Source of the DNA: Anaspis maculata
Lineage: Eukaryota > Arthropoda > Insecta > Coleoptera > Scraptiidae
Reading direction: 5' to 3'
Length of the DNA stretch: 64,000 nt
Assembly: GCA_949128115.1 (NCBI GenBank)
Contig: OX421964.1
Span: 14,036,892-14,100,891 of the forward strand
Position numbers and translations under genes: made by a program. Positions 52,725-64,000 of the stretch are shown piece by piece (position 1 is the stretch's first letter; the number at the start of each line of letters is the position of its first letter). The notes below the pieces were generated by a model. The model had not been told where the DNA came from and made no database searches. It worked only from the letters and a program-made list of their open reading frames with translations.

Positions 52725-55700
52725 TCGAAATAATGTCATTTGAAATAATTACAAATGAGCAAATGCAAAAGTTTCTGTTCCTAATGAGTAAAATGTACGT
52801 TCATCTAATAGTACTGCACAATGACTACATTATACAATCGTTTTCAGTGAATAAAGTGATATATTATCCACGAGTGAGTAAAGTGTGTCATTATACACGC
52901 CTTCCACGATAATCCATCAAAACTGACTTCTGCTTGATTCATCAAAATCTCTTTTCAATCTCAGTTTGTTACGGGCTTGAACCTTTGCTCGAAACTAGTG
53001 AAAAGTAAGCAAATGTACAAACTTGCGAAACTAGTTGGAAAAATGAACGTTTACAGCTAGACGAAGTTGAAATTATGTCATCCGAGACAATAACAAATGA
53101 GCAAATGCAAAAGCTTTTGTTTCTAATGAATAGAATGTACGTTCATCTATTACTAGTGCATAACGACCCCATTATACAACCGTTTTCAGTGAATGATCTA
53201 TTATCCACGAATGAGTAAAGCTAATCATTATACACGCATTTCGCAACAGTCCATCTTCAGTTTGTCCCGAGCTCAAGCCCCTGCTCTAAGGTCATCACTC
53301 GTATATCACACGTGAGCAAAATGCCATTGTGAGCACGTGATATACTACCGGCCGGTACTGAACATACCACTTGCATTAAATAGCGTATTTCTCTCACATA
53401 TAATATAATCTACTATTATTGATCAATTTAGTTGGAATCATTCAAATTAAAATAAGAGGTGTACAAACTTGGGGATCCACCGAGTAAAATGAACATTCAT
53501 AGCCCGATTTATAGAAGACATAATGTAAACTGAAACAAGCGACGTACAGCTTGTGGATCTGATGAGTAAAATGCATTATGGTTCGACCAAGTTGAAATAA
53601 TGTAATCTAACACAATAAGTACAGATGAGCAAAAATGTAAAAGTTTTTGCATCTAGTGAAAATGTAGGTTTTCGCTCGATCGATCTCAGTGCGAACTGAA
53701 AAAATTATGTACAAGCAGCATGTAGATGTGGTGAGTAAAATGCATGATTACATCCCCGTTTCGTTAAAATAAAGTCCGCTGAAACAATTACAAATGAGGA
53801 AATGTGAAAGTTTTGTTTTTAGTGGATAAAATGTAGGTTTATAGCCCGATTTGGTAGTAATAATGTAACCTTGGACCATTACATATCAGCAAATTTGATG
53901 TTCTTGTTTCTAGTGAGTAAAATACAAGTCTATCGCCCGATTTTGTGACAATGTCTTATTAAACCGTTACAAATTAGCAACCATGAAAGCTTTTGTTTAT
54001 AGTGAGTAAAATGTACGTTTATCGCTCGATTAAGCTGGAATAATGTTAGTTAAAGTGAGAGATATGGATTTGTGGATCTGGTGTATAAAATGCATGTTTA
54101 TAGACCGATTTAGTTGCAGTATTGTCATCAAAAACCATTACAAATCTGTGAATGTGAAAGTTCTTGTTTCTAGTGAGTAAAATGTACAGTACACTTTTAT
54201 AGTATTATATGAACGAATAAAGAGTATTGATTGATTGAAATGTATGTTTATCGCTCGATCGAGTTAAAATCTTGCGAATTGAAAGAATTGCAAATTTTTA
54301 GATAGAGGAGCTTGTGGCTCTAGTGAGCAAAATGTATGTTTACCGCTAGACTGAATCGGAATAATGTGATATGAAATAAGAGATTCACTAACTTGTGAAC
54401 CGAGTGAGTAAAATGCAATTTTTTTAGCCCGCTTTGGTTGCAATTATGTCATCGAAAACCATTAAAATGAGTAAATGTGAAAGTTCTTGTTTCTAGTGAG
54501 TAAAATGTATGTTTATCGCTCGATCGAGTTAAAATATTGCCAATTGAAAGAATTGCAATTCTTAGACATACGAGCTTGTGGCTCTAGTGAGCAAAATGTA
54601 TGTTTATCGCTCGAATGAATCGGAATGTGATATGTAATAAAAGATTTACTAACTTGTGAACCGAGTGAGTAAAATTCAATTTTATAGCCCGCTTTGGTTG
54701 CGATTATGTCATCGAAAATCATTACAAATGAGCAACTATGAAAGTTCTTGTTTCGAGTGAGTAAAATGTATGTTTATCGCTCAAGCGAGTTTAAATTTTG
54801 CGAACTGAAAGAATTGCAAATTTTTAGATTAACGAGCTTGTGGCTCTAGAGAGAAAAACGTACGTTTACCGCTTGATTGAATCGGAATAATGTGATATCA
54901 AATGAAAGACTTGGAAACTCGTGAACCTAGTGAGTGAAATGCAAGTTTTTAGCCTGCTTTGGTTGCAATCATGTCATCGAAAACCAATTCAAATGAGCAA
55001 CTATGAAAGTTCTTGATTCGAGTGTGTAAAATGTATGTTTATCGCTCGAGCAAAGTTTACATTTTTCGAACTGAAAGAATTGCAAATTTGTAGATTTACG
55101 AGCTTGTGGCTCTAGAGAGTAAAACGTACGTTTACCACTCGATTGAATCGGAATAATGTGATATCAAATGAAAGACTTGAAAACTTGTGGCTCTAGTGAG
55201 TAAAATGCAAGTTTATAGCCTGCTTTAGTTGCAATCATGTCATCAAAAACCATTACAAATGAGCAACTATGAAAGTTCTTGTTTCGAGTGAGTAAAATGT
55301 ATGTTAATCGCTCGAGCGAGTTTAAATTTTGCGACCTAAAAGAATTGCAAATTTGTAGATTTACGAACTTGTGGCTCTAAAGAGTAAAACGTACGTTTAC
55401 CGCTCGATTGAATCGGAATAATGTGATATCAAATGGAAGACTTGAAAACTCGTGAACCTAGTGAGTAAAATGCAAGTTCATAGCCTGCTTTGGTTGCAAT
55501 CATGTCATCGAGAACCATTACAAATGAGCAACTATGAAAGTTTTTGTTTCGAGTGAGTAAAATGTATGTTTATCGCTCGAGCAAGTTTAAATTTTTCGAA
55601 CTGAAAGAGATGCAAATTTGTAGATTGACGAGCTTGTGGCTCTAGAGAGTAAAACGAACGTTTACCGCTCGATTGAATCGGAATAATGTGATATCAAATG

Positions 55701-58700
55701 AAAGACTTGGAAACTCGTGAGCCTAGTGAGTAAAATTCAAGTTTATAGCCTGCTTTGGTTGCAATCATGTCATCGAAAACCATTACAAATGAGCAACTAT
55801 GAAAGTTCTTGTTACGAGTGAGTAAAATGTATGTTTATCGCTCGAGCAAGTTTAAATTTTTCGAACTGAAAGAGATGCAAATTTGTAGATTGACGAGCTT
55901 GTGGCTCTAGAGAGTAAAACGAACGTTTACCGCTCGATTGAATCGGAATAATGTGATATCAAATGAAAGACTTGGAAACTCGTGAACCTAGTGAGTAAAA
56001 TTCAAGTTTATAGCCTGCTTTGGTTGCAATCATGTCATCGAAAACCATTACAAATGAGCAACTATGAAAGTTCTTGTTACGAGTGAGTAAAATGTATGTT
56101 TATCGCTCGAGCGAGTTCAAATTTTGCGAACTAAAAGAATTGCAAAGTAGATTTACGAGCTTGTGGCTCTAGAGAGTAAAACGTACGTTTACCGCTCGAT
56201 TGAATCGGAATAATGTGATATCAAATGAAAGACTTGAAAACTCGTGAACCTAGTGAGTAAAATGCAAGTTTATTGCCTGCTTTGCTTGCAATCATGTCAT
56301 CGAAAACCATTAAAAATGAGCAACTATGGAAGTTCTTGTTTCGAGTGAGTAAAATGTATGTTAATCACTCTAGCGAGTCTAAATTTTGCGAACTGAAAGA
56401 ATTGCAAATTTGGAGATTTACGAGCTTGTGGCTCTAGAGAGTAAAACGTACGTTTACCGCTCGATTGAATCGGAATAATGTGATATCAAATGAAAGACTT
56501 GAAAACTCGTGAACCTAGTGAGTAAAATGCAAGTTTATTGCCTGCTTTGCTTGCAATCATGTCATCAAAAACCATTACGAATGAGCAACTATGAAAGTTC
56601 TTGTTTCGAGTGAGTAAAATGTATGTTTATCGCTCTAGCGAATTTAAATTATGCGAACTGAAAGAAATGCAAATTTGTAGATTTACGAGCTTGTGACTCT
56701 AGAGAGTAAAACGTACGTTTACCGCTCGATTGGATCGGAATAATGTGATATCAAATGAAAGATTTGAAAACTCGTGAACCTAGTGAGTAAAATGCAAGTT
56801 TATAGCCTGCTTTGCTTGCAATCATGTCATCGAAAAAAGTTCTTGTTTCGAGTGAGTAAAATGTATGTTTATTGCTCGAGCGAGTTTAAATTTTGCGAAC
56901 TAAAAGAATTGCAAAGTAGATTTACGAGCTTGTGGCTCTAGTGAGCAAAATGTATGTTTATCGCTCGAATGAATCGGAATGTGATATGTAATAAAAGATT
57001 TACTAACTTGTGAACCGAGTGAGTAAAATGCAATTTTATAGCCCGCTTTGGTTGCGATTATGTCATCGAAAATCATTACAAATGAGCAACTATGAAAGTT
57101 CTTGTTTCGAGTGAGTAAAATGTAATATGTTTATCGCTCGAGCGAGTTTAAATTTTGCGAACTAAAAGAATTGCAAAGTAGATTTACGAGCTTGTGGCTC
57201 TAGAGAGTAAAATTCAAGTTTATAGCCTGCTTTGGTTGCAGTCATGTCATCGAAAACCATTACAAATGAGCAACTAAGAAAGTTCTTGTTTCGAGTGAGT
57301 AAAATGTATGTTTATCGCTCGAGCGAGTTTAAATTTTGCGAACTGAAAGAATTGCAAATTTGTAGATTTACGAGCTTGTGGCTCTAGAGAGTAAAACGTA
57401 CGTTTACCGCTCGATTGAATCGGAATAATGTGATATCAAATGAAAGACTTGGAGACTCGTGAACCTAGTGAGTAAAATGCAAGTTTATAGCCTGCTTTGG
57501 TTGCAATCATGTCATCGAAAACCATTACAAATGAGCAACTATGAAAGTTCTTGTTTCGAGTAAGAAAAATGTATGTTTATCGCTCGAGTGAGTTTAAATT
57601 TTGCGAACTGAAAGAATTGCAAATTTGTAGATTTACGAGCTTGTGGCTCTAGAGAATAAAACGTACGTTTACCGCTCGATTGAATCGGAATAATGTCATA
57701 TCAAATAAAAGACTTGGAAACTCGTGAACCTAGTGAGTAAAATGCAAGTTTATAGCCTGCTTTGGTTGCAATCATGTCATCGAAAACCATTACAAATGAG
57801 CAACTATGAATGTTCTTGTTTCGATTGAGTAAAATATATGTTTATCGCTCGAGTGAGTTTAAATTTTGCGAACTGGAAGAATTGCAAATTTGTAGATTTA
57901 CGAGCTTGTGGCTCTAGAGAATGAAACGTACGTTTACCGCTCGATTGAATCGGAATAATGTGATATCAAATTAAAAACTTGGAAACTCGTGAACCTAGTG
58001 AGTAAAATGCAAATTTATAGCCTGCTTTGGTTGCAATCATGTCATCGAAAACCATTACAAATGAGCAACTATAAAAGTTCTTGTTTCTAGTGAGTAAAAT
58101 GTATGTTTATCGCTCGAGCAAGTTTAAATTTTGCGAACTGAAAGAGATGCAAATTTGTAGATTTACGAGCTTGTGGATCTAGAGAGTGAATCGTATGTTT
58201 ACCGCTCGATTGAATCGGAATAATGTGATATCAAATGAAATACTTGGAAACTCGTGAACCTAGTGAGTAAAATGCAAGCTTATAGCCTGCTTTGGTTGCA
58301 ATCATGTCATCGAAAACCATTACATATGAGCAACTATGAAAGTTCTTGTTTCGAGTGAGTAAAATGTATGTTTATCGCTCGAGCGAGTTTAAATTTTGCG
58401 AACTGAAAGAATTGCAAATTTGTAGATTTATGAGCTGGTGGCTCTAGAGAGTAAAACGGACGTTTCAGCTTGATTAAATCGTGATAATGTGATATCAAAT
58501 CAAAGACTTGAAAACTCGTGAACCTAGTGAGTAAAATGCAAGTTTATAGCCTGCTTTGGTTGCAATCATGTCATCGAAAACCATTACAAATGAGTAACTA
58601 TGAAAGTTCTTGTTTCGAGTGAGTAAAATGTATGCTTATCGCTCGAGCGAGTTTAAATATTTCGAATTTAATGAATTGCAAATTTTAGATATACGAGCTT

Positions 58701-59345
58701 GTGGCTCTAGTGAGTAAAATGTATGCTTATCCTTGAATGGATCGGAACAATGTGATATGAAATAAGAGATGTACAAACCTGTTAATCATTACAAATGAGC
58801 AACTATGAAAGTTCTTGTTTCGAGTGAGTAAAATGTATGTTTATCGCTCGAGCGAGTTTAAATTTTGCGAACTAAAATAATTGCAAATTTGTAGATTTAT
58901 GAGCTGGTGGCTCTAGAGAGTAAAACGTAAGTTTACCGCTCGATTGAATCGGAATAATGTGATATCAAATGAAAGACTTGAAAACTCGTGAACCTAGTGA
59001 GTAAAATGCAAGTTTATAGCCTGCTTTGGTTGCAATCATGTCATCGAAAACCATTACAAATGAGCAACTATGAATGTTCTTGTTTCGAGTGAGTAAAATG
59101 TATACTTATCCTTGAATGGATCGGAACAATGTGATATGAAATAAGAGATGTACAAACTTGTTAATCTAGTGAGTAAAATGCACGTTTATAACCCGATTTT
59201 GTTGCAATGTCGGGGGCAAAATGCAAGTTCACCGTTCTATTTAGTAAAAAAAGCCAATTGAAACAACGACAAATGAGAAAATGTATCAATTTGCTCATCT
59301 AGCGTGTAGAGTGCAAGTTTATAGCCAGACTGGGATAAAATAATG
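52725..59345. repeat. 6.6-kb satellite: ~90-bp monomers, ~265-bp trimeric higher-order repeat
   Basis: Three related ~80-95-bp monomers alternate: GTGAGTAAAATGTATGTTTA-TCGCTCG, AGAGAGTAAAACGTACGTTT-ACCGCTCG and GTGAGTAAAATGCAAGTTTA-TAGCCTG. The landmark ATGAGCAACTATGAAAG falls at 54728, 54993, 55259, 55524, 55789 and 56054, a 265-base period. About 18 higher-order copies span ~54.4-59.1 kb and are highly similar. At 52.7-54.4 kb and at the far end the monomers are diverged and unordered. No coding frame. Confidence 0.92.
54187..54237 (+). mobile_element. 51-bp LINE 3'-end insertion in the satellite
   Basis: AAATGTA (54180-54186) is repeated at 54238-54244. Between lie 51 bases that are not satellite, ending GAACGAATAAAGAGTATTGA then TTGATTG, i.e. 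AATAAA plus a short (ATTG)n tail. It is a dead-on-arrival insertion of a third LINE family. Confidence 0.7.
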
Positions 59346-59866
59346 TCATTGGAGTGTAGAATTTTTTTTTTGTGGAAAAAAAGCGGCGTAGTGCTTATGA
59401 ACTCTGTACAGGAGTAGCCTGAGCGAATAATAATTTAAATACGGAGAAAGATACGCGTGAACGGAACTCAATTATTCAACAGGGTGATTACATGATTTTT
59501 TAAAGAATATTTATAAAAAGCTTGAATTTTTCATTGCTTGGTTCCAAAAGACTCCAACGGTTTCTGGAACGCTGGAAGTGCTCATGGTTGAAAAATTGTT
59601 TTATCTTCTAGGCATGATTGTCCTGACACCATCCAAAAAATTAATTAGTCCACCTCAAATTTCTACTGATCTCGAGACCAGCCACCGTCTCAGTGAACTG
59701 TACGGTTGAAATTGAAACCCTTGTTCATTTGGAAGCTTCAAAAACGACTACCCAAACCAAAACGAACCGACCATCTTCAATTCTTCCCTACTCCATTGCT
59801 TCTCTTGTTCTTGTTCTTCTTCTTTTCCCTTCTCTCGATGCCCTCTTTCGGCAACAACCAACTAAC
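59346..59866. other. Intron 3' of the exon at 59867
   Basis: It begins (minus sense) with the donor GTTAGT. No repeat or gene was recognised apart from an ACAGGGTGATTACATG end near 59480. Confidence 0.5.
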
Positions 59867-60271
59867 CTTTTTGGTGGAACCCGGCGACCGTTTCACCCAA
59901 ATGTCCTCGGCACTACCGCTATAGTCTATCGTCGAACTGCTCGAGTTTTCACTCTTCATCTCGATGAGCGACCGATCGAAGAAGCGCGTGTCGTAATGCG
60001 GACTGGACAGCGGCGATCGAAACAGCGAATACACCGAGGGCCGCTGGGTGTCGCCGTGGGGCGGAATGGCGTGCACCGTGTTGGCCTGCCGGTACTGCTT
60101 GCGGCTGGCGAAGATCTTGGCCGCTTCCGACGGCTGCTTCGTCTTGGTGATGGTGAACTTGTGCGTGGGACCGCTGACGGTGTCCACGACGGACGTCTTG
60201 GAGCCGCTCGAGGACTCCGAAAGGCTCTTGTCGCTGCCCGATATGGTCGACATGTTGCTGTTCGAAGGCAC
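59867..60271 (-). CDS. SNF4Agamma: Upstream exon (135 codons) of the probable AMPK gamma gene
   Basis: The acceptor CTGTTTTGCAG and the donor AAG/GTTAGT bound 405 bases, phase 0 at both ends. The peptide opens VPSNSNMSTISGSDKSLSES, then SSGSKTSVVDTVSGPTHKFT, ITKTKQPSEAAKIFASRKQY, RPSVYSLFRSPLSSPHYDTR, FFDRSLIEMKSENSSSSTID, and ends SAEDIWVKRSPGSTKK. It is Ser-rich and probably disordered. The F-D/Y-D-T-R-F-F-D-x-x-L-I-E-M and W-V-K-R blocks look conserved. GC content and codon use mark it sharply against its surroundings. A 28-kb intron separates it from the exon at 31876. Both are phase 0, so this exon can be skipped without a frameshift. The first exon of this isoform lies beyond 64000 or was missed. 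Gene identity as for the exon at 31490. Confidence 0.78.
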
Positions 60272-60630
60272 CTGCAAAACAGTCTCGATTAATATCATCA
60301 AATTTTTCATGAGGGGAAAAAAGCTACGATCAACAGCAAAGTGAGGTCTGGTTAGTTCTGGATCAAAAGAAGTTTGAAGAGACTTAAATCTATCATGTTA
60401 CGGAGAATTTGCTTGAGGAGTACTGGGGGAAAAGTGAAAACGTCATCAGACTGAAAGAGATTCTGTATCCTTAATGGGTGATTCAAAAATGACGGAAAAA
60501 CTCCGGTGCATTGTAGTGGTGTCACTGGACACATGTAAAGGAGTCATTAGACAGACCGGGTCATTGTTCAGGCTCAAATTATTACATTAGGTCTACGTTT
60601 CAACCCGGAAACCACTTGACCAAGTTCTAC
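60272..60630. other. Intron, nothing recognised
   Basis: Upstream (minus sense) of the exon at 59867. No coding frame or repeat. Confidence 0.5.
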
Positions 60631-60712
60631 GGTCAGGCTTGGTCAGGTCAGGTTTGGTCAGGTCAGGTTTGGTCAGGTCAGGTTTGGTCAGGTCAGGTTT
60701 GGTCAGGTCAGT
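60631..60712. repeat. 15-bp minisatellite GGTCAGGTCAGGTTT, ~5 copies
   Basis: Five nearly perfect head-to-tail copies. Because the period is a multiple of three the tract is open in one frame (SGQVW repeats), which is not evidence of a gene. Confidence 0.9.
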
Positions 60713-63700
60713 TTATCTGGTCTTTGTCTTATGATGATCCATCATTCCATCGATTCCGGTTACTTTCGTTCACGTTCTGTCAAATTCGGCCAAGTTCAGT
60801 CAGGTTAGGTGAGGTTCAGCCAAATTTGTTCTGGTCTCTTGATCTTCATCGTTTCATAGATCCTTGCTGGTCCTTGGGTTCATCGACCCTTCACTTTTTC
60901 GTTACACTGATCTATCAAAGTACCGTTTACTAAAACCACTGAGGACCAACCATCGAAAAGTTAATGGATCAAATCCTCAGTACAGTAATTCGATTACTCT
61001 CAGCTATGTTTGATCGCACTTTTGGTCTTTGATTGCATCGCTTTTCACGCCCCTCTGATCCACTGATACATCGAATTAACGATAATGTAATAAACATTAC
61101 ATTACATAAACTGCGCAACAAATATGTTGTCGCGAGGGAAAAATTGGTCCGAGTTTGGACCTCAATAACTTTTGAATGACAAGAACCATGTTGATTCTGT
61201 TTTGACGGTTAGTGAGATCAGTCTTTCCGTTATTCACGTTCAGGAAGTGAAGATCTGGAAGCTCCATGTAAAATATCTACAGGGTGAAATGTAAAACAGT
61301 ACAAAATTTTAGCAAATTAAACGGACCCCCATTTTCAGAATAATTTTTTTTCTCAAATGCAAATGGAAGGATTAGGAAGCGTTATGTTTTAGCTTGCGCT
61401 CAGTTTCAAAATTTTTGAAATCGGAAGTATGGTTCTGACTTTATGATTTTTTTCTCTTGTAAGATGCTGATTTATCCTATCGGTACAAAGAAGACTATGT
61501 TATTCTGATGATGGGAGGTTGCAATTCACGAATATTGTTGCTTAAACGGTTCTCAGAAGCTTGACTTACAGACCATCTGAAATACCTTGATCAAGACTTC
61601 AAAAAAGGGGCCCATTCGAAATGGGCGACACAGCTGTTTTTCTTAAAAATTGAATTTAATTAGATTTTCACAACTGAAACAAACTTTCTTTGTTATTTTG
61701 ACTTCCTGAACATGATGCTGATGGTCAATTTTAGTTTTTGATGATGACAGGCTCTCTGGGCTAACATAGTCTTTCTTGTAGCGATAGGATAACTCAGCAT
61801 CCTCCAAGAGAAAAAAATCATAAAGTCAGAACCACAGTTCCGATTCCAAAAATTCTGAAACTGGGCGCAAGCCAAAACATCACGCTTTATGATCCTTTCA
61901 TTTGCATTTGTGGAAAAAAATTATTCTGAAAATGGGGGTCCGTTTAATTTGCTAAAATTTTGCACTGTTTTACATTTCACCCTGTAAATATTTTACATGA
62001 AGCTTCCTGATCTTCACCTCTTGAAGGTGAATAACGGAAAGACTGATCTCACTAACCGTGAAAACGAAATCGAAATAGTTTGTGTCATTCAAAAGTTATT
62101 GAGGTCCAAAGTCGGACCAATTTTTCCCTCGCGACAACATATTTGTTGCGCAGTTTAGATCCATAGATTTACTATCACCAAGGGATCGATGGATCGCTGG
62201 ATTGCATCCTCGATCTTTCGATGTTTCAGTTATTCAGCCTTAGTCATTCAGCCACTTTCAGTCACGTTGAGTCTTTTATCTTTCATTTCTTCGAGTTATT
62301 CATGAAAGGCTGGTAACAATTTCAATGTAGGAAATTTGGAATCAAAAAATTGAATGGGCGAAAAGTTATTGAAAGACCAGAAAACTGAAAGTGGCCGAAT
62401 GACAAAGGCTGAAAGATCAGAAGACTGAAAGCTCGAAAATACGATCCATTGATCCGTCAATAGTTGAATCGATAGATCTATGGATCGGTAGATTGATGGA
62501 TCTGTAGACAGAAGGAATGAGAAAACGAAGAATTGGAAAGCCCTAGGGTAAAAACGATCGAAAAACTGAAACACCTGCTGGACCGCAAACAAGTGAATGC
62601 ACGAGTGTAGAACCGAAAGTGACCCTGAAATCGAATGACCATAAAGGATTTTTCGACGAAACGGTGGATCTACTGATCAGTAAATTGAAAGATTCTTGGA
62701 TCGCAAGATCGAAGAACTGAATGATCTACCTATAGATTCGAGTAGGCGAATGATCAAAAGATTCTTATACCAAAGGTGCAAGAGATCAAAAGATTTATAG
62801 ATCACAGAGACGAAGAATCCAAAAATTCACAGACCAGCCATAGATCGAAGGAACAGAGTATTGAAATCAAAGGGCGAAGAAACTGAAGATCCATTGAACG
62901 AAGGACGAACAATCCAGAAGAATTCCATAATCATAAGATCAGAGAGTCGATGGAGCGATATAAATATTTACATAATCAGAAGGCGAAAAACTGATGGATC
63001 GAAAGACCAAAATATTGAGGATCTATAAAGCGGAAAATAAAATGATCGAAATACCGAAAGATCTGTCCGAACACGAACAAGAGATCCACTTACCAGAAAG
63101 ATCCGAAGCGATCGATTGACTGCAATGAGTAAAATTTTAAAAGATAGCCCACTGTTCTTCCTATTTTTCGATAAATCAATGGATCTAGGATTCGAAGGAA
63201 GGATTCAAAGACCAGTGAATCAAAGAAGCAAAGGAGCTAAATATCCATAGATCAAAAAATTGAATCCACGGATCGAAGAATCCAAGAATCCAAGATCTAT
63301 TGATCAAAAGATCGATTCGACGAACTGGAAGAACAATATCGAAAAATCAAGACAGCAGGAATCCATAAGAACTGACAGATTAAAAGCACACCGACCCCGA
63401 CAGATTTTGTATAGAATATTGGCCGATCACAATTTCTGTCATTTCAAGTCACATTCGATCACTTTTCGTTCATAATATTCGGTCTTAACGGTCATTAGGT
63501 CTTTCGAGTTATCGGAAAAATTCTACAATCGAAAAACCGAAATACTTGATCGACCGCGAGCGAGTGACCTCTGGGAACCAACAGTGACCGTGTGATCTAA
63601 CGATCAGATTGATCAAAAGCGATCCATGACGTGAAAAACCGAAAGATTGAAAGACTGTTGAGTGTTCTTCCAATTTCTTGACGATCCGATGGATCTATTG

Positions 63701-64000
63701 ATTGTTAAATCAAAAGATGAGGAGAATGAAAAATCATAGATCAGAGGAGAGAACAACCGGAAGATACATAAATCCGAAGAGCGAATGATTATAAAAGTCA
63801 TAAAAATCAAATGGACAAAATATCCAAAGGGATCTTGAAATTCACAGATCAAAGAAGCGAATAATCGGAAGACCTTCAAGTAAAATAAGCTAAGAAACCA
63901 AAGAACATAAATAAAAAGAAGGATCTAGATTTTCATAAATCAAAGGTTCTCATAGATCAAAGGATAAAGAATTGAAAGATCCATAGATGGAAAGCCGAGA
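60713..64000. repeat. GATC-rich degenerate short repeats (interrupted by a MITE)
   Basis: From about 60720, and strongly from 62160 to the window end, variants of GATCGAAAGATC, CATAGATCAAAAGA and GAAGAATCC recur every ~10-15 bases without a fixed unit. The strand asymmetry is clear (GAAAGATC on plus after 62350, the inverse before). No coding. The array continues past the window. Confidence 0.7.
61109..62155. mobile_element. 1,047-bp palindromic MITE, TA duplication, ~430-bp arms
   Basis: TA (61107-61108) AACTGCGCAACAAATATGTT ... AACATATTTGTTGCGCAGTT TA (62156-62157). The arms match over ~430 bp (GTCGCGAGGGAAAAATTGGT, AGTGAGATCAGTCTTTCCGT, CTACAGGGTGAAATGTAAAA, AACGGACCCCCATTTTCAGA and mirrors), around a ~200-bp centre near 61540-61740. 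An internal ACAGGGTG motif lies within each arm. A half copy is at 44692-45010. No transposase. Confidence 0.88.

Noticed and set aside
52725..59345. CRISPR-like direct repeats
   Set aside because: Repeats are head-to-tail with no unique spacers, the unit is ~265 bases, and the context is eukaryotic. It is a satellite.
59693..60292. 199-codon plus-strand frame
   Set aside because: Mirror of the high-GC coding exon at 59867-60271 on the other strand. The minus-strand frame has matching splice sites and conserved-looking blocks.
60616..60933. SGQVW-repeat protein frame
   Set aside because: Produced by the 15-bp minisatellite, whose period is a multiple of three.

Overview
The window is eukaryotic nuclear DNA, most likely from an insect. 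It is AT-rich, has very long introns with GT-AG splice sites, and is crowded with non-LTR retrotransposons, palindromic TA-flanked MITEs and satellite-like tandem arrays. There are no operons, no dense gene runs and no recognisable tRNA or rRNA genes. The species cannot be fixed from what is visible.

The host gene runs on the minus strand and fills most of the window. I find five coding exons: 60271-59867, 31876-31490, 31096-30902, an alternative first exon with its own ATG at 10439-10194, and a 25-nt microexon at 2123-2099. The three long internal exons are exact multiples of three and phase 0 at both ends. They encode a Ser/basic-rich, probably disordered N-terminal region built around repeated F-R-x-R-S blocks. 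The best guess is the long-isoform N-terminus of an AMP-activated protein kinase gamma subunit (insect SNF4A-gamma, PRKAG2-like). The CBS domains that would prove this would lie beyond position 1. The introns include two of about 28 kb.

The introns hold the rest. A complete 4,984-bp non-LTR retrotransposon (12169-17152) lies in sense orientation. It has intact ORF1 and ORF2, a (TTAC)n tail and a perfect 13-bp target-site duplication, and ORF1 ends on a canonical -1 frameshift heptamer. Three other LINE relics are present: 318-893, a 51-bp insertion at 54187-54237, and a frameshifted zinc-knuckle plus restriction-like endonuclease fragment at 41680-42260. A short A-tailed insert at 29555-29710 is flanked by an 81-bp duplication.

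Five large tandem arrays occupy about 17 kb: a ~196-bp unit (4560-6325), a ~235-bp unit (18000-20700), a degenerate CTCACGC minisatellite with a 334-bp higher-order repeat (25860-29553), a ~160-bp unit (32560-35330) and a ~265-bp trimeric higher-order satellite (52725-59345). Many palindromic elements lie between them: six with TA at one or both ends (8481-8982, 24253-24419, 39161-41110, 41340-41501, 43246-43627, 61109-62155), a repeated ~330-550 bp family in several copies, and very long foldbacks (39161-41110 and 44056-47512). Two clusters of a short GTGC-GCAC hairpin motif (6461-6806 and 35398-35754) match nothing I know.

The picture is one slowly evolving gene in which transposable elements and the satellites seeded by them have inflated the introns.
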